This document shows positions 1-10,351 of a DNA stretch of 64,000 nucleotides, piece by piece. Position 1 is the stretch's first letter; the number at the start of each line of letters is the position of its first letter. The stretch comes from Ophiodon elongatus (lineage: Eukaryota; Chordata; Actinopteri; Perciformes; Hexagrammidae). The stretch covers positions 3,092,001 through 3,156,000 of the forward strand of contig JACSYO010001980.1 in the NCBI GenBank assembly GCA_016806645.1. Reading direction: 5' to 3'. The notes under the pieces are model-generated. The model ran no database searches. It was given only the letters and a program-made list of their open reading frames with translations, and had not been told where the DNA came from. The position numbers were made by a program, and so were the translations under genes.

Positions 1-1499
1 CAGATGAGATCCACTTCCTGACTACAGCTGACAGCAAGTACCCAATGAAAAGTGGAACTATCTAGAACTGATCTGAAATAACTTCACGTGAACGGCAGTT
101 ACAATGTGCTTCAACAGTGAAACGAAAATGTCAAGACAAAACAAAACTTGACAATTCTCAGAGAGTAAAGTAGAGGTAAATGGCTCTAAGTGGGTTTTTC
201 TGCTTCTTGCATTGGTTCTAAACATTTTCTGAGAACGGTCTCCGGATCAATCAGTATCATAAATTTTCATGAAAAGTTCTCGACCTCCAGCTTATCACAG
301 GCCATAACTACCCGCCGATATGGACGTAGGAGCCTTCTGCAAGTGCCAGTTACAAAGTCGCCGCGAGGACTCCCAGTTTGCCGCGCCCACTCAACAGGGC
401 TCCTATCAGTCGCTGTGGGCCCATCTGGTCCCTGAGATTAGACCCAGGCGATGGGCTCACTCAAGGCACTCCAACATACGTCTCCGTGGCACTGCCATGT
501 TCTAAATTAAGACTTTCCAAAGGAAAGCCACAGAGGATGTTGCAACCTGTGCCCCCTCCCCCCCAGTGATGACACCCGGTGTGTTTCTCCTTCACCCGGT
601 CTGAACAGGATAATCAAGTGTAAAGTGGTTCCTCCACAGCCTTTCACTCGGTCCACCATCTGTCAAATGCAAGTCAACACTTTTCCTATTTTGTGCCAGA
701 AAGCAATCCGGGTTTCCTGCAACGTCTGAGCTGGTAGCCCCGGCTGTTCTGACGAGTCCCATTATTCAAACCGTATTTGTATGAATTAGTTTTAAAAAAC
801 AATTACAGGTTGCAAAATACTCCTACGGATTACTTACACCCTGTCCATAATGGACCCGGGGACAGTTCTGTTCTGGCCTTGGCTGAAGGACAATCAGACC
901 CATTAGGTCCAATCCAATTACAACCAACAGTCTTGAACAAAAAGTGGCAAAAGATAATGCCATTAAAAGAGAAACACACTGTGCCCTAAATCCATTGTCG
1001 CGGTGCCTTGGCTATCTAAACCTATTGGCTTGTCCTTTGACAACATTGGATCAAAAAAGTGATTTTTTAATAATAACACCATAACACCATACCATTCGCA
1101 GTTCCCGCTCTTAACTCCAATAAACTTAAAAAAACAAAAGATACCGTGAACATTGACCGTGTTCTCCCGTGTTGTGATTGTGTACATAAGCCACATTGAT
1201 GTCCATCATGTTCAAGAGTAACGCAATACTCTTACAACACGATATGTGGCTAAGGAAACAAAGAAGTCCTCTACAACAGCGCAAGTGCACTGTCCTTTAC
1301 ATCACACACCAGCAGGGATGAGATGCCCTATGGTTTTCAACCCACAATGGAAATTTGACGGAGCGTAACCTCACAACCTGCTCGTGTCTATGGAAACATC
1401 TCTACCAGCGGCAGCAGGGCAATGGGCTCAGCGGCACGTGGCCCATTAATTAGTGAGGGGAACCATACAACTCCTCAGTTTTCATGCTTCATTTGCAGC

Positions 1500-1524
1500 C
1501 ACACACACACACACACACACACAC
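1500..1524. repeat. (AC)n microsatellite
   Basis: Uninterrupted AC dinucleotides, about 12 units, in the inferred stk10 intron. Confidence 0.95.
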
Positions 1525-3707
1525 CGTCACACACACTCTTTCTAACAATGGCGAGCATGCGTAGACTGATAACAGCGTCGAAAAAAACAAAACAAAGAAA
1601 ACATCCTATGACACGTCTGGTAGGCAGGAAGGGAGACATTCTCTTGCTTTGACTTAAAGTATGAGGGACTTAAGTGGTTATGATGACAATGAAGAATCTA
1701 CAGGAAGGCAAAGTCTGCGGTGTACAACATGGCGAGGCAGTGCTGTCTGTCAAGGATTTGCACCGAAAAAGGGCATCAAAAAGGGGGAAGCTACATTTCT
1801 GAAATGTACCAACAGGACTGAACCGATCATCAGTCAGCAAGTGCCTAAAACTGCAAACCGTGCACTGTGAAGACATGTTGAACAAGTCTGACACCGTCAC
1901 ACCGATCGGGGAAGAACGAAACTGCGACGCTGTGACAAAAGAGGACTTGAGAACGCCAACGACAGCTCGTTTGCGTTTCCTTTCGATGAGGCTCTTACAC
2001 CATGACCTCACATTTAAAAAAAAAAAAATGGACACTCTGCACTTGGTTTGTTTGTTCTGTCACATTATGCGTTAAGATGCTCAGTTGGAACATTCGCGGC
2101 GAGGACGCGGTTTCATTCTCATGCACGTTAAAAATCGGTGTGTTTTATACAGGTTTCACTCTTTGCTGCGAATTAACTGAGAAGTCTTTGAGTTTCAGGA
2201 TGTGGATGCATTGTGCAACAAGCTAGTGGTTATTAACCCTTTTTTTGGGCATGTGAGCCTATTTTCTTTAAAAAAAAAAGAAAGAAAAAAAAAGAAAAGA
2301 AAAACACACAATGTCCAGCAGTTAAACCAAAGAGCAATTTCAAATATATGGGAATTTATGGGAAACTTTCAGATGTCTGAAGAGATAAAAAAAAAGATCA
2401 GATAAATTTAAAGAAAGTCTTGTTATTCCTGTCGCGTTCAACATGCTGTGGTCCGTCAACAGTACGAAAGCACAGTTGCTCCTCCAGGAAAGACTCTGGA
2501 AGTAAAGCAGAACGCATTTGATAACTGAGGGATGTATTGCATTTCATTAAATCATGCGATATAAAAAAACACACGCACACTCCCCTTACGCTACTGAGTG
2601 AGTTGTTATTGTCCCAATAGGGACATCAGCCTTTAGAGAGTCAGCTAGACAGGACCACTCTGTACCGAGGCGGTGCAGTTAAAGGGCTCTGTGCTAAAAT
2701 AAAAAGAGGCCGTCTGAGCGGGGGTCTTGGCCACGTGCAAAATGACAACAATTAAAACGGCCTTTTTAATGAAGAGACAATCCGTATTGCTCGTCTGCCA
2801 TCTGTAACAGATCCACTTTTTTCCCCATTTGTCGCATTGCCCCCAACCATCTGATAAGCAGCTGATTTCACTTGTGATGGAGCTACCGACCCCCTCCGCC
2901 ATCTCCACGCCCGCTCTATCGCAGACTTTAACAGCGGAAAACATGTGAGATTCACCACTTGAGACCGTTTCCCTCCCACAGACGAGCTGATTAGTCTGAT
3001 GTTCGGGAGCTGCGACAGGAAGTTGTCCCCCCCCCCCCCCAGGCCCCCCGATGCAGTCCCACGATTTCCTCTCTTGGCTATCATCTGCTCCCACTCTGCC
3101 CCGCCTCGCCTCGCCTCCATCTGACAGCTGCAGGTGTGGCGCGGTCCTCCTCCAACCCACTCAAGGAGAGGAAACAGAAGCCGAGGCCGAGGCTTGACAT
3201 TTGTACAAGAAAGGGCAACTATAGTGGGGACACGCGACGTGTCAGAAAGCTCGCCAGATATTCAAGTGGAATCATATTTAAACACGACGATAAGCCACAA
3301 ATCCCCCGCGCCTTAGTTTGAACAGTGTATCCCTCCACGCTGTAAAATGCAAAGAATCCACGCGTCTTCTTCCAGCTTAAAATCACCTGGCGTCCAGTCA
3401 GTCCCTTCGCTTCTCAGAAGCACACTCAAAGCATTGTTTGTTTTCACTTATGTTCTCTTCATCGTCAAAAGGCTATCCATAGGACTCCTCACATGCTCGC
3501 TCTGCTCAAAAGATGCATTATAGGACAAGTTACATAATATTCAGACCTGTGGCTATAAGCAAGGTCTCACTGTTTTCTTTTCAATTCAGTGCAAACAAGT
3601 CACCATTCCACTGAGACTCTTCTGCCAATATATGTGCTCCCATTTAGTTTACCCACTGCATGTTGTCCAGTAAAAACAAAAAATACCTCAAAATAAGGTG
3701 GAGTCCT

Positions 3708-3760
3708 AAAAAAAAAAAAAAAAACTCAAATTAAAAAAATTAAAAAAAAAAAAAAAAAAA
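3708..3760. repeat. A-rich low-complexity tract
   Basis: Two long A runs separated by a short AT-rich spacer. It could be an old retroposon tail, but no body was recognised beside it. Confidence 0.9.
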
Positions 3761-4051
3761 GGATACATTTTCTGTTCAGTGCAGACCTCTGGGAAGGCAT
3801 CACTTCTTCCACTGAGGCCCCGGCTGTGTCAAAGACGTTCACTGTGCTCCTTTGGCCAGTGCAGACACAGAGGGCCTGTGCCATGCTTCACAGAGGGGAC
3901 GGACCACGCTAACAGATCCAGATTAAATAATGTCTCGGAGCCAAAAGTGCTGCTGCTGCTGCTGGGAGAGGACTGGACCGAACTAATGAAGAGTGCTTTC
4001 ACTGTCACCGTGGCCGCTTCAGGCTGGAGTCACAGCGAGGAAGACGTAGTC

Positions 4052-4078
4052 AGGTGGGTGGGTGGGTGGGTGGGTGGA
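4052..4078. repeat. (GGTG)n short tandem repeat
   Basis: About six GGTG units. The strand bias makes this a potential G-quadruplex-forming sequence on the plus strand. Confidence 0.85.
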
Positions 4079-4813
4079 GGTTTATCTGAGACCTTCTGTA
4101 CTGCAGACGTTTTGCCGGAAATCACAAGAAAAGTCTCTTTTACTAAAAGCTGTGATCATTTTGAAGAGAGAAACCAAGTTACTTCAACAAAATCACTCCC
4201 AAAAACGGGATTAAAAACAGAAGATGAAGTGGACCCTCAGCGGGAGGATGTGAACGAGCCTCGACTGACATGGAGAAGAATTAACGATCACTTTTCTAAA
4301 ACAGGAACAACATTTCATCCAGAACAAAATTGTTCTGTGACACCCTTAAGCTTCAGCATGGCGACGACCCGAGTTTTGTTTCACAGTGGAACTCTGGACC
4401 ACATAATTGACATGTTAGTCATCATCATCATCATCAACAACAATGGGGGGGGTGGGGGGGGAAGCATCCACATGTGATTGAAGTCGTCCACACCTCTACA
4501 GCGTGAAACGTGGTGTGGCGTTTATATTGTGACGCACAGAACTTAAAAACACAAATAAAAGTTAGGCATTATATAATTCACAATATTTCACAGACAAACC
4601 AACAATATTTATTGGTGAACATGAGTGGCTTTGGAAAGAGATTATTTAAAAAAAAAAAAACTTCACTATTCAAGATATTTTCTGTAATAGTTAAATTGGC
4701 GACAGGTGAGCAACTTATCGATGGAGTTTGAGATGATTTAAGAACTACACCCAGGGTTCATCAGTACAGAGGTTACGGGCGTCACTGCCTCGTGTCTCTG
4801 AAGTCGCACTCAC

Positions 4814-4972
4814 CTTGTAGACTTTTCCAAACGCGCCGTCGCCCAGCTCGCCGATAATTTCCCACAAATCGTTCGGATTGATGTCCCGATGAACGTGCTC
4901 ATACTGCTTGACTTTCTTTTTGATTTCAAGAGTAGGCAGGCGGAGTATCCTGCTGAATCTAGCGAATGCCAT
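4814..4972 (-). CDS. stk10: stk10 coding exon 1 (serine/threonine kinase 10, LOK), partial gene
   Basis: This 53-codon exon reads MAFARFSRILRLPTLE, a lysine-rich stretch, YEHVHRDINPNDLWEIIGEL, then GDGAFGKVYK, and stops at a GTGAGT donor in phase 0. STK10 and SLK are STE20-family kinases. STK10 phosphorylates ezrin-radixin-moesin proteins and limits lymphocyte aggregation in mammals. Visible here are the basic N-terminal leader (residues 1-23), the YEHV-RD-NP-WEIIGELGDGAFGKVYK signature and most of the glycine-rich ATP loop (about residues 41-51). The catalytic lysine, the rest of the kinase and the coiled-coil tail must lie to the left of the window. The MAF-F-RILRL start resembles STK10 rather than SLK, which begins MSFFNFRKIFKLG in mammals. 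The ATG has purine at -3 and G at +4. The paralog choice is by recalled comparison, so SLK-family membership is firmer than the name. Confidence 0.88.
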
Positions 4973-5490
4973 TATTTACAATGACAACATTAAAAATAAT
5001 AAAAAAAAAAAAAAAAAAAAAGTATTAAAAAGGCTCTACACTCACAGACGCATTACGCACGCGCCCGTCCAAAAAAAAGCCAGTTGAAAGAAGTTACTCT
5101 ACTCCGTCCATGACAGCCAGGTGCTCTGAAGGTGCCGCGGTCTTAATCCCATTCACAGAGCTGCTGGTCGCGCGGTGACCACCTGCCGCTGCAAAACACG
5201 ATGGAGTAACCGCCCAGCCTCGACAGCCCGCCAGAGCCACTTGTTGCTTCTAACTGTGAGAGAAACACACAAAAAAAACGCCCCACCTTCGTTGCTCAAC
5301 GACCCCTCCCACTGCCGTCATGGAAATGTAGTTTCTTTCAAGGAACAAGGCAGTCGTCACCAGCGCGACAATGAGGCGAAGAGGACTTCAACGTCCGGGT
5401 TGGTGCTGCGCGCGTGTCCTCTGGCAACTGGAACAGCTGTGCCATTAACGACGCTGCGTCGCTGCGGGGAACGCGGCCATTGACATATTG
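4973..5490 (-). promoter_or_regulatory. stk10: stk10 5' UTR and CpG-rich promoter region
   Basis: Immediately upstream of the stk10 start on the minus strand is a 21-base A/T homopolymer (5001-5021). Beyond it, 5040-5480 is clearly richer in CpG than its flanks, with CGCG and GCGC clusters near 5060, 5170 and 5410-5475. This fits a CpG-island promoter for a widely expressed kinase. The transcription start cannot be placed from sequence alone and no convincing TATA box was seen. Confidence 0.55.
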
Positions 5491-5770
5491 CGACCCCAGT
5501 TTGCTGCTGTTTTGACTTCATAGCGCATCACTGTGAGGTGTTTTACTTTGTATTTCACAACAAATACGTGACTCAGACTTTGGGGGGCACGCCGTGACAG
5601 GTGTAGTGTCCTCTAAGTCTTAATCAGTGGTTTTAGAATCATCACGCATTTGCACTGTTCAAACTTCACGCTGGCTCAATTAACTTCGCTCTTCACCTGT
5701 GCAGGCAGTGACGTGGCGCCCTCTAGTGGCGCATCGAGCTCAGTGAACGTGTACCTGTTGAGCATGTGGA

Positions 5771-6141
5771 AGGTGGTGGAAGAAGAAGTCCACCGAGACT
5801 TTACTTCAATAAAAGTACAAATAACATAGTCTAAAAATGCTCCATGACAAGTAAGAATGGCCCCCTTTCAACGTTTAATTACAGAATATTACGTTATTCT
5901 GTTTTTCATTACTAACAAATATGTAAAAACTATTTCAATGTTTTAGGTCGTTAATGCGGAGCCAATTTGAGATACTTTGTGTACGGGAAAGATTAGTAGT
6001 AGGCTATGCTACTGCATCAAGTACAAAGGGCAATACGTCCTAATGAGATGTAGTAAAGTAGAAGTATAAAGCAGCAGAAAAGGAAATACTCAAGTGGTGT
6101 ACACATATGTCAAAAGTGTACTTAAGTACATTCCTCCATTG
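5771..6141. repeat. Teleost dispersed repeat of the 'AAGTAAAAGTAC' type, copy 1
   Basis: The segment starts with GGTGGAAGAAGAA and runs into repeated short AGTAAAAGTAC-like motifs. It includes the characteristic phrases TAGAAGTATAAAGCAGCA, GAAATACTCAAG and CTTAAGTACATTCCTCCA. I recognise this as a non-autonomous element common in acanthomorph fish. It is probably truncated in the middle relative to copy 2 at 9840-10351. The family name is not certain from memory. Confidence 0.7.
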
Positions 6142-6184
6142 AGTGACGCAAAGCAGTCAGACGAGGAACCTGATTTTGACAACT

Positions 6185-6245
6185 GAATAATCATCTAAGT
6201 GATTAATAAAGCAAAAATGCCAAACAATCTCCATTTTAAATTGAA
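6185..6245. repeat. Fragment of a teleost dispersed repeat (TAATCATCTAAGTGATTAAT type)
   Basis: The phrase TAATCATCTAAGTGATTAAT followed by AGCAAAAATGCCAAACAATC resembles one end of a common fish repeat that carries ACGATTATTTTC-like and CCGACCAACAGTCCAAA motifs. A fuller copy lies at 63295-63500. Confidence 0.55.
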
Positions 6246-6606
6246 TTATGTTTTGGTATCAGACTGTATGTCTTAAAAAAAAACAAGCAATTTCTATTTA
6301 GTGTAAATAATATCTCTCTATAGTCTGAAATGAAAGAAATTGAATATATTGAACGATGTCAATTTATGAACTCCATTTGCCTGCTACAGTTTCATGGTTC
6401 TGGTGTCGTGCATGCTGACTCGCTGTCACGGCTTACTGGGACACTTAAATTGTATGGGGACATTTTTAATGTCATTAGTTACATTCATGTGTTTTATTTT
6501 CAAATGTCTGCAGTGAAAATCCTTAAATTCACCTGGTTTATGTCTCATAATATTTTAGTAATGCTGTAAGAACAAGTATGAAATATCTTAAAGAAGTAAG
6601 ATATAT

Positions 6607-6646
6607 ATTGTGTCTTATTGTGTCTTGAAATACAATAAGACACAAT
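6607..6646. repeat. Perfect 15-bp inverted repeat (hairpin)
   Basis: ATTGTGTCTTATTGT (6607-6621) is followed after a 10-base loop by its exact reverse complement (6632-6646). It sits about 460 bp beyond the cytl1 stop in otherwise unremarkable AT-rich DNA. It may be the end of a small transposon or a chance palindrome. No function is assigned. Confidence 0.9.
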
Positions 6647-6904
6647 GCACATCTCCTATTTTTGGATGCTAAACATTACATTGTTGTGTTTTTTAGAGCC
6701 CTATTTGTGCACAAAATATTTCACCGTGGGTTGACAATGAGCAAACATCATGAAATACACTGATCTTATTAAGTTATGCTAAGTTGAGACAAATGTCCAT
6801 GAAACTGGGCAATATAGCAGTCCACTAACACGCTTTTATACTATATTTTATTTGATCCCCGCCCATCATGTAAAATGACAAAGACAAAAAGTGTTTTAAT
6901 GTAG

Positions 6905-6910
6905 TTTATT
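6905..6910 (-). terminator. cytl1: Candidate polyadenylation signal of cytl1
   Basis: AATAAA on the minus strand, about 200 nt downstream of the cytl1 stop codon. A second AATAAA lies at 6847-6852. Either would give a short 3' UTR. Confidence 0.5.
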
Positions 6911-7106
6911 ACATGAATTGTTGCTTCAGTCAGACTCCATAGAAAATATATGATAATTAGTGGAAAGATACCCAATGATAGTCAGAAACCAAATGTCTAA
7001 ATTACATGTTTTAGTAACACAAGCCATAGTTACATGCTTGAATAATTCACACAGAAGGACTGCACTGCTGTCAGACAGTAATGTTGTCATCTCAGGACCC
7101 GGGATG

Positions 7107-7151
7107 TTAGCGCTCCAGTGCAGCACAGTCATAGATGGTGAACACCAAGTC
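7107..7151 (-). CDS. cytl1: cytl1 coding exon 4 with stop
   Basis: Encodes DLVFTIYDCAALER then TAA, supplying the sixth cysteine. The acceptor is TATAG just upstream on the minus strand. Confidence 0.9.
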   Translation of the reverse strand, partial: DLVFTIYDCAALER

Positions 7152-9463
7152 CTATAAAAAGAAAGAAAGAACAAATATAGCATTTTTAGGTACAGCGTGC
7201 GTGATTCAATACAATCTTCATATTCAGGATTCATATTTCCTATGTTGTAAGGAGATCAATTTCTCAACTTTTCTTTAATCTGTATTGTTTGACAAATAGA
7301 AATCATCCATATGACATGTGTCGAGACATCGTGGCCTGCTTGCACAGACAGGTCGTGTCAGGCGGTTACGGAAAATCGGCCGCAGACTTCACAGTTCAGG
7401 AGAAAAGGCTCAAACATCCACAGAGAACTGAATCTTTTTTCATAATCTGCATCATAAACCCCCGTTTAATCCTGTGAAATGGCCCACTGAGCGAGCCATT
7501 AACCGCCATGCAGTTTGAATGCATCATCGGTTTTTCCCTTTTCGGTTTCATGTTGAGCAGCAGTGGCTCAGACTTTGGCTCAGTGGATATGCAGTACACG
7601 TGACTGAAACGTATGCATTAATGGACATTTCATTTTACATTTATCAAGATGAATCTTGGTAACACACTAATCATTTTGTTGTGTGAATTATGTGCCAATG
7701 AAATACTTACCAGTTCCCAGTAGTACTTAAATATAGGTACAGTGGAAGAAAATAAGACTACAGGGAACAAAGTAGTAACAATTGGGCATTTAAGAAATTA
7801 ATTATACTATATTAAAATTGCAAGTATTTTAGTAAATACTGTGGAAGGGCTGCTTTGAAGATAGTGAGACACCATATTTTTATAAGTTTCCGTTACATTT
7901 CCTGCAATGCAGAATATAATCTGTTTATACATGCAGTAACTTTTCATAGTATTGTTTGTGAAATCTTCCCATAGTGCTCCTGTAGTGTCTCTCAGATTGA
8001 CTTGTGGGTGGTAAAATGTTAAAACGGACCAAAACAATACAACATTTAATAACACTGCAACTTCTACAACCTTCTCTTTTCACAGAAATCTTTCCATCCA
8101 TTAAAAGTACAGATAATGTACAAAGAAAATGTATTATGCGTAAACTGATGAATGTAAAAGTGGTACATTTCTTTTACATAAATTAACATTTAACATATTT
8201 ATGTTTTAGACATTGTTGTATTTAGCCGAGCACAAATGAGGCAATGCATACGAGAATAAAAGGTACAGCCCTAGATACGAAAGATTAATCCCTGTATTTT
8301 CTACCAGGTGTTTCGATGCACTTCACTTTGTACCCCCCCCCCGCCCCCCCAAGATTTAATTCGACTTACTTGCTTCATTGCACAAATAGATACCTCACGA
8401 TGGCACTATTTGAGTCTCATTGCATTAAACCCATTCAGACCATTCGCCTCGTCTTACCCCGTGACATTTCTCGGACATGATGATGAAGAGCTGCCTCAGG
8501 GTGACGCCCAACTTCCACACGTCTCTGGTGTAAGCGCAGCGGCGATCTCGCAGTCCTTCCACCAGGGAGATGTAGGCCCTCATTTTGTACATCACACAGG
8601 CATTCTGCGTTCGGCATGAGTAGCAATTAGTGTCCCAGTGTGTGAGTTACAGCTGAGGTTTTCAGTCAAAACGCCACAGATGTTAGTGTAGAGAATTGTG
8701 GGACAGCGAGGTCACTGTGAGTGTGAAAGATGAACGTCGGCTAAAAGTTCAGCTCCGACAACATTTGCTTTAGACGTTGGTTCTCTGATTTAATTACAGT
8801 TGGAAATATTGTCTTAACTTTAAACTTTCTCCATATGACAAAACATGTCAATCTAGTAACATCAACAGAATGTTACAATCATGGGTTTTTTTTTTTAAAT
8901 CATACTTACATGGACATCAAGGTAGAGATATGGCATGTGTGCCATGCAGTAAGTCTGGACACAAAAACAATAGGAAGTTGCATAACTCAACGAACATTGT
9001 CGGGACAGAATTAGTTCACATTTAGCCCACTGCCGTATGTTTTAAATTTGATGGAATTAAACTAAATTGATGCGTAATTGTATTAGATAATAAATGAAGG
9101 AATAAAATAACTATTTTCTCCAATGTGGCCCTTAGTACAATAACACTAGCTGAACATCAGACAAGTAAAAAAAAAAAAAAACACAGTTCGGCACACAGGA
9201 CCATCGAAGAATAGATTCTGAACACAACTCAAGTGTTAGGGTTAGGGTTGGGGTCAGGGTTAGGGTCAAACGTCTAGAAGAGATTGACGACGCGGCAGAC
9301 GACTTACAGTTTCAGGGTCCCTCTTCAAATCTGCCGCCCACTGGGTGAGCTCTGTGGCCATGCTCAGCACCTTGGTGTAGCATGTTGGTGGGTAGAAAGG
9401 GGAGTAGCTCAGCACCAGCGGCACCAAGGACGAAACAAGCAGCAGGTGGTTAAAGATCGCCAT
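7107..9463 (-). CDS. cytl1: cytl1, cytokine-like 1 (complete, four coding exons, spliced)
   Basis: Joining 9308-9463, 8910-8954, 8458-8604 and 7107-7151 on the minus strand gives 130 residues and a TAA stop, against 136 in human CYTL1. All junctions are GT-AG and phase 0. Residues 1 to about 19 form a signal peptide (MAIFNHLLLVSSLVPLVLS). The mature part begins YSPFYPPTCYTK and keeps PYLYLDVH, NACVMYKMRAYI, LRQLFIIMSEKC and DLVF-DCAALE. These align with human PPTCYS, PRLYLDIH, NYCVLDKLR, ARKLYTIMNSFC and DLVFLLDDCNALE. Six cysteines (28, 55, 70, 90, 114, 125) match the human six in order, so the disulfide framework appears intact. The C-terminus ends after LER, about 13 residues shorter than human. 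CYTL1 is a small secreted protein linked in mammals to cartilage and chondrocyte biology. The start was chosen because the ATG is followed at once by the hydrophobic leader. An in-frame upstream extension lacks such logic. Confidence 0.93.
8458..8604 (-). CDS. cytl1: cytl1 coding exon 3
   Basis: 49 codons from NACVMYKMRAYISLVEGLRD through KLGVTLRQLFIIMSEKCHG, with three of the six cysteines. The acceptor is CGCAG and the donor GTAAGA, both phase 0. Confidence 0.92.
8910..8954 (-). CDS. cytl1: cytl1 coding exon 2 (45-nt microexon)
   Basis: 15 codons, TYCMAHMPYLYLDVH, matching the P-LYLD-H core of human CYTL1. The acceptor is TCCAG and the donor GTAAGT. The exon is too short to appear as an open frame of ordinary length and was found by motif. 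Confidence 0.92.
9236..9265 (+). repeat. Interstitial telomere-like repeat
   Basis: Five consecutive hexamers: TTAGGG, TTAGGG, TTGGGG, TCAGGG, TTAGGG. Three are perfect vertebrate telomere units. It lies in cytl1 intron 1, 42 bp beyond the exon 1 donor. Confidence 0.9.
9308..9463 (-). CDS. cytl1: cytl1 coding exon 1 (signal peptide)
   Basis: 52 codons beginning MAIFNHLLLVSS and ending DLKRDPET before a GTAAGT donor. It contains the signal peptide, the PPTC motif and a first amphipathic helix (VLSMATELTQWAADLKR). The ATG has G at -3 and +4. Confidence 0.92.
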
Positions 9464-9839
9464 GACTCCCGGACACCTACCGCACTGACTGACCCTTTTG
9501 TTGGTTTGTGTCAGCGATGCACACGACGCAGCCACGTATGCATGTGCGCAGCTTTTGACACACCCTCTGTTTACTCCAAAGTAAGGATGGCACTTTAGAG
9601 GAATGACAGGCGACGACCCACTGTGTCAGATGAGACAGCACTTGTCTTTGTGGGGTATTCAAAGCAGGCTGGGGAGGACAGCGAGCTGTTTCTTGTTTTT
9701 GTCCAGACAATTTAATACTGGGAAGAAATAACTTAGTAATTTCATCAGAAAGAGAAGAATATTCAGCATGTTTCCAAAATTGGATTTGCAGTGACCGTAG
9801 TAGTCAGAAGTAGAAGCAAGTAGTCTTGCTAAAGGTAGA
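9464..9839. other. cytl1 upstream region, no clear promoter motif
   Basis: The DNA upstream of the cytl1 start shows no CpG cluster and no convincing TATA box in the first 250 bp. The transcription start and any regulatory sites cannot be placed. This suggests a tissue-restricted rather than CpG-island promoter, which is inference. Confidence 0.4.
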
Positions 9840-10351
9840 AATACTACAGTATAGAAATACGTAAAAACCCATGATTTTACTTATAGAGTAAAAGTAAAAA
9901 AGAACTAGCATTAATAAATATTAACGGTATCAAAAGTAAAAGTACTCATTATGCAGAATGGACCCTTTCAAAATAATGTATATCATAATATTGGAATATG
10001 AATATTGATGCATCAATGTGTACCTCATTTTAATGTTGCAGCCGTTAAAGACGGGGGATATTTAAAATACTTTATAAACTACTGAGTAGCTTGTGAATTC
10101 CCCCCAAGAGATCAAATAGTCTTCTCTCATCTTAATCTACAATTACACGTATACTTTATTTGTTGAAATACATGTTGTATTATTAATCTGAATCTGCAAA
10201 GTTACTAATAACATAAGTTATCAAATACATGTAGTGGCGTAATAAAAGTGCAATATGTGTCTCTGAATTGTAGTGGGGCAGAATTATAGAAACAAAAAAC
10301 AAAAATTGGAAAAACTCAAGTAAAGTGCAAATACCTCAAAATTGTCATCAA
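9840..10351. repeat. Teleost dispersed repeat of the 'AAGTAAAAGTAC' type, copy 2 (long)
   Basis: Shows AAAAGTAAAAGTACTCATTA, GCAGAATGGACCCTTTCA, ATTAATCTGAATCTGCAAAG, TACATGTAGTGGCGTAATAA and CTCAAGTAAAGTGCAAATAC in the order I recognise from this fish repeat family. It is longer than copy 1 at 5771-6141. The two copies bracket cytl1. Confidence 0.75.

Larger units (their letters stand above)
1..4813 (-). other. stk10: Probable intron 1 of stk10 (partial, open at left edge)
   Basis: The stretch follows the donor of stk10 coding exon 1 on the minus strand and should be intron 1. I looked for the next kinase exon (a VIE-K-E-E-L segment and an AYY motif in human STK10) and saw nothing resembling it, so the intron probably runs past the window edge. 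It contains a short AC array at 1500-1524, an A-rich run at 3708-3760 and a GGTG array at 4052-4078. A 232-codon open frame at 3779-4477 has low-complexity composition and no recognisable domain. That this is intron rather than a neighbouring gene's UTR is inference. Confidence 0.6.

Noticed and set aside
2645..3160. 171-codon minus-strand frame upstream of the left edge exon search
   Set aside because: Does not match the expected second kinase exon of STK10 and contains a glycine run from a poly-C tract. Judged non-coding.
3779..4477. 232-codon open frame on the plus strand
   Set aside because: It runs through a GGTG array, an ATC run and a poly-G stretch. It has no domain, signal or splice logic, and lies in a probable intron. 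A chance frame.
9464..9535. N-terminal extension of cytl1 exon 1 beginning MAASCASLTQTNK
   Set aside because: It would bury the signal peptide 24 residues inside the protein. The internal ATG has good context and directly precedes the hydrophobic leader.
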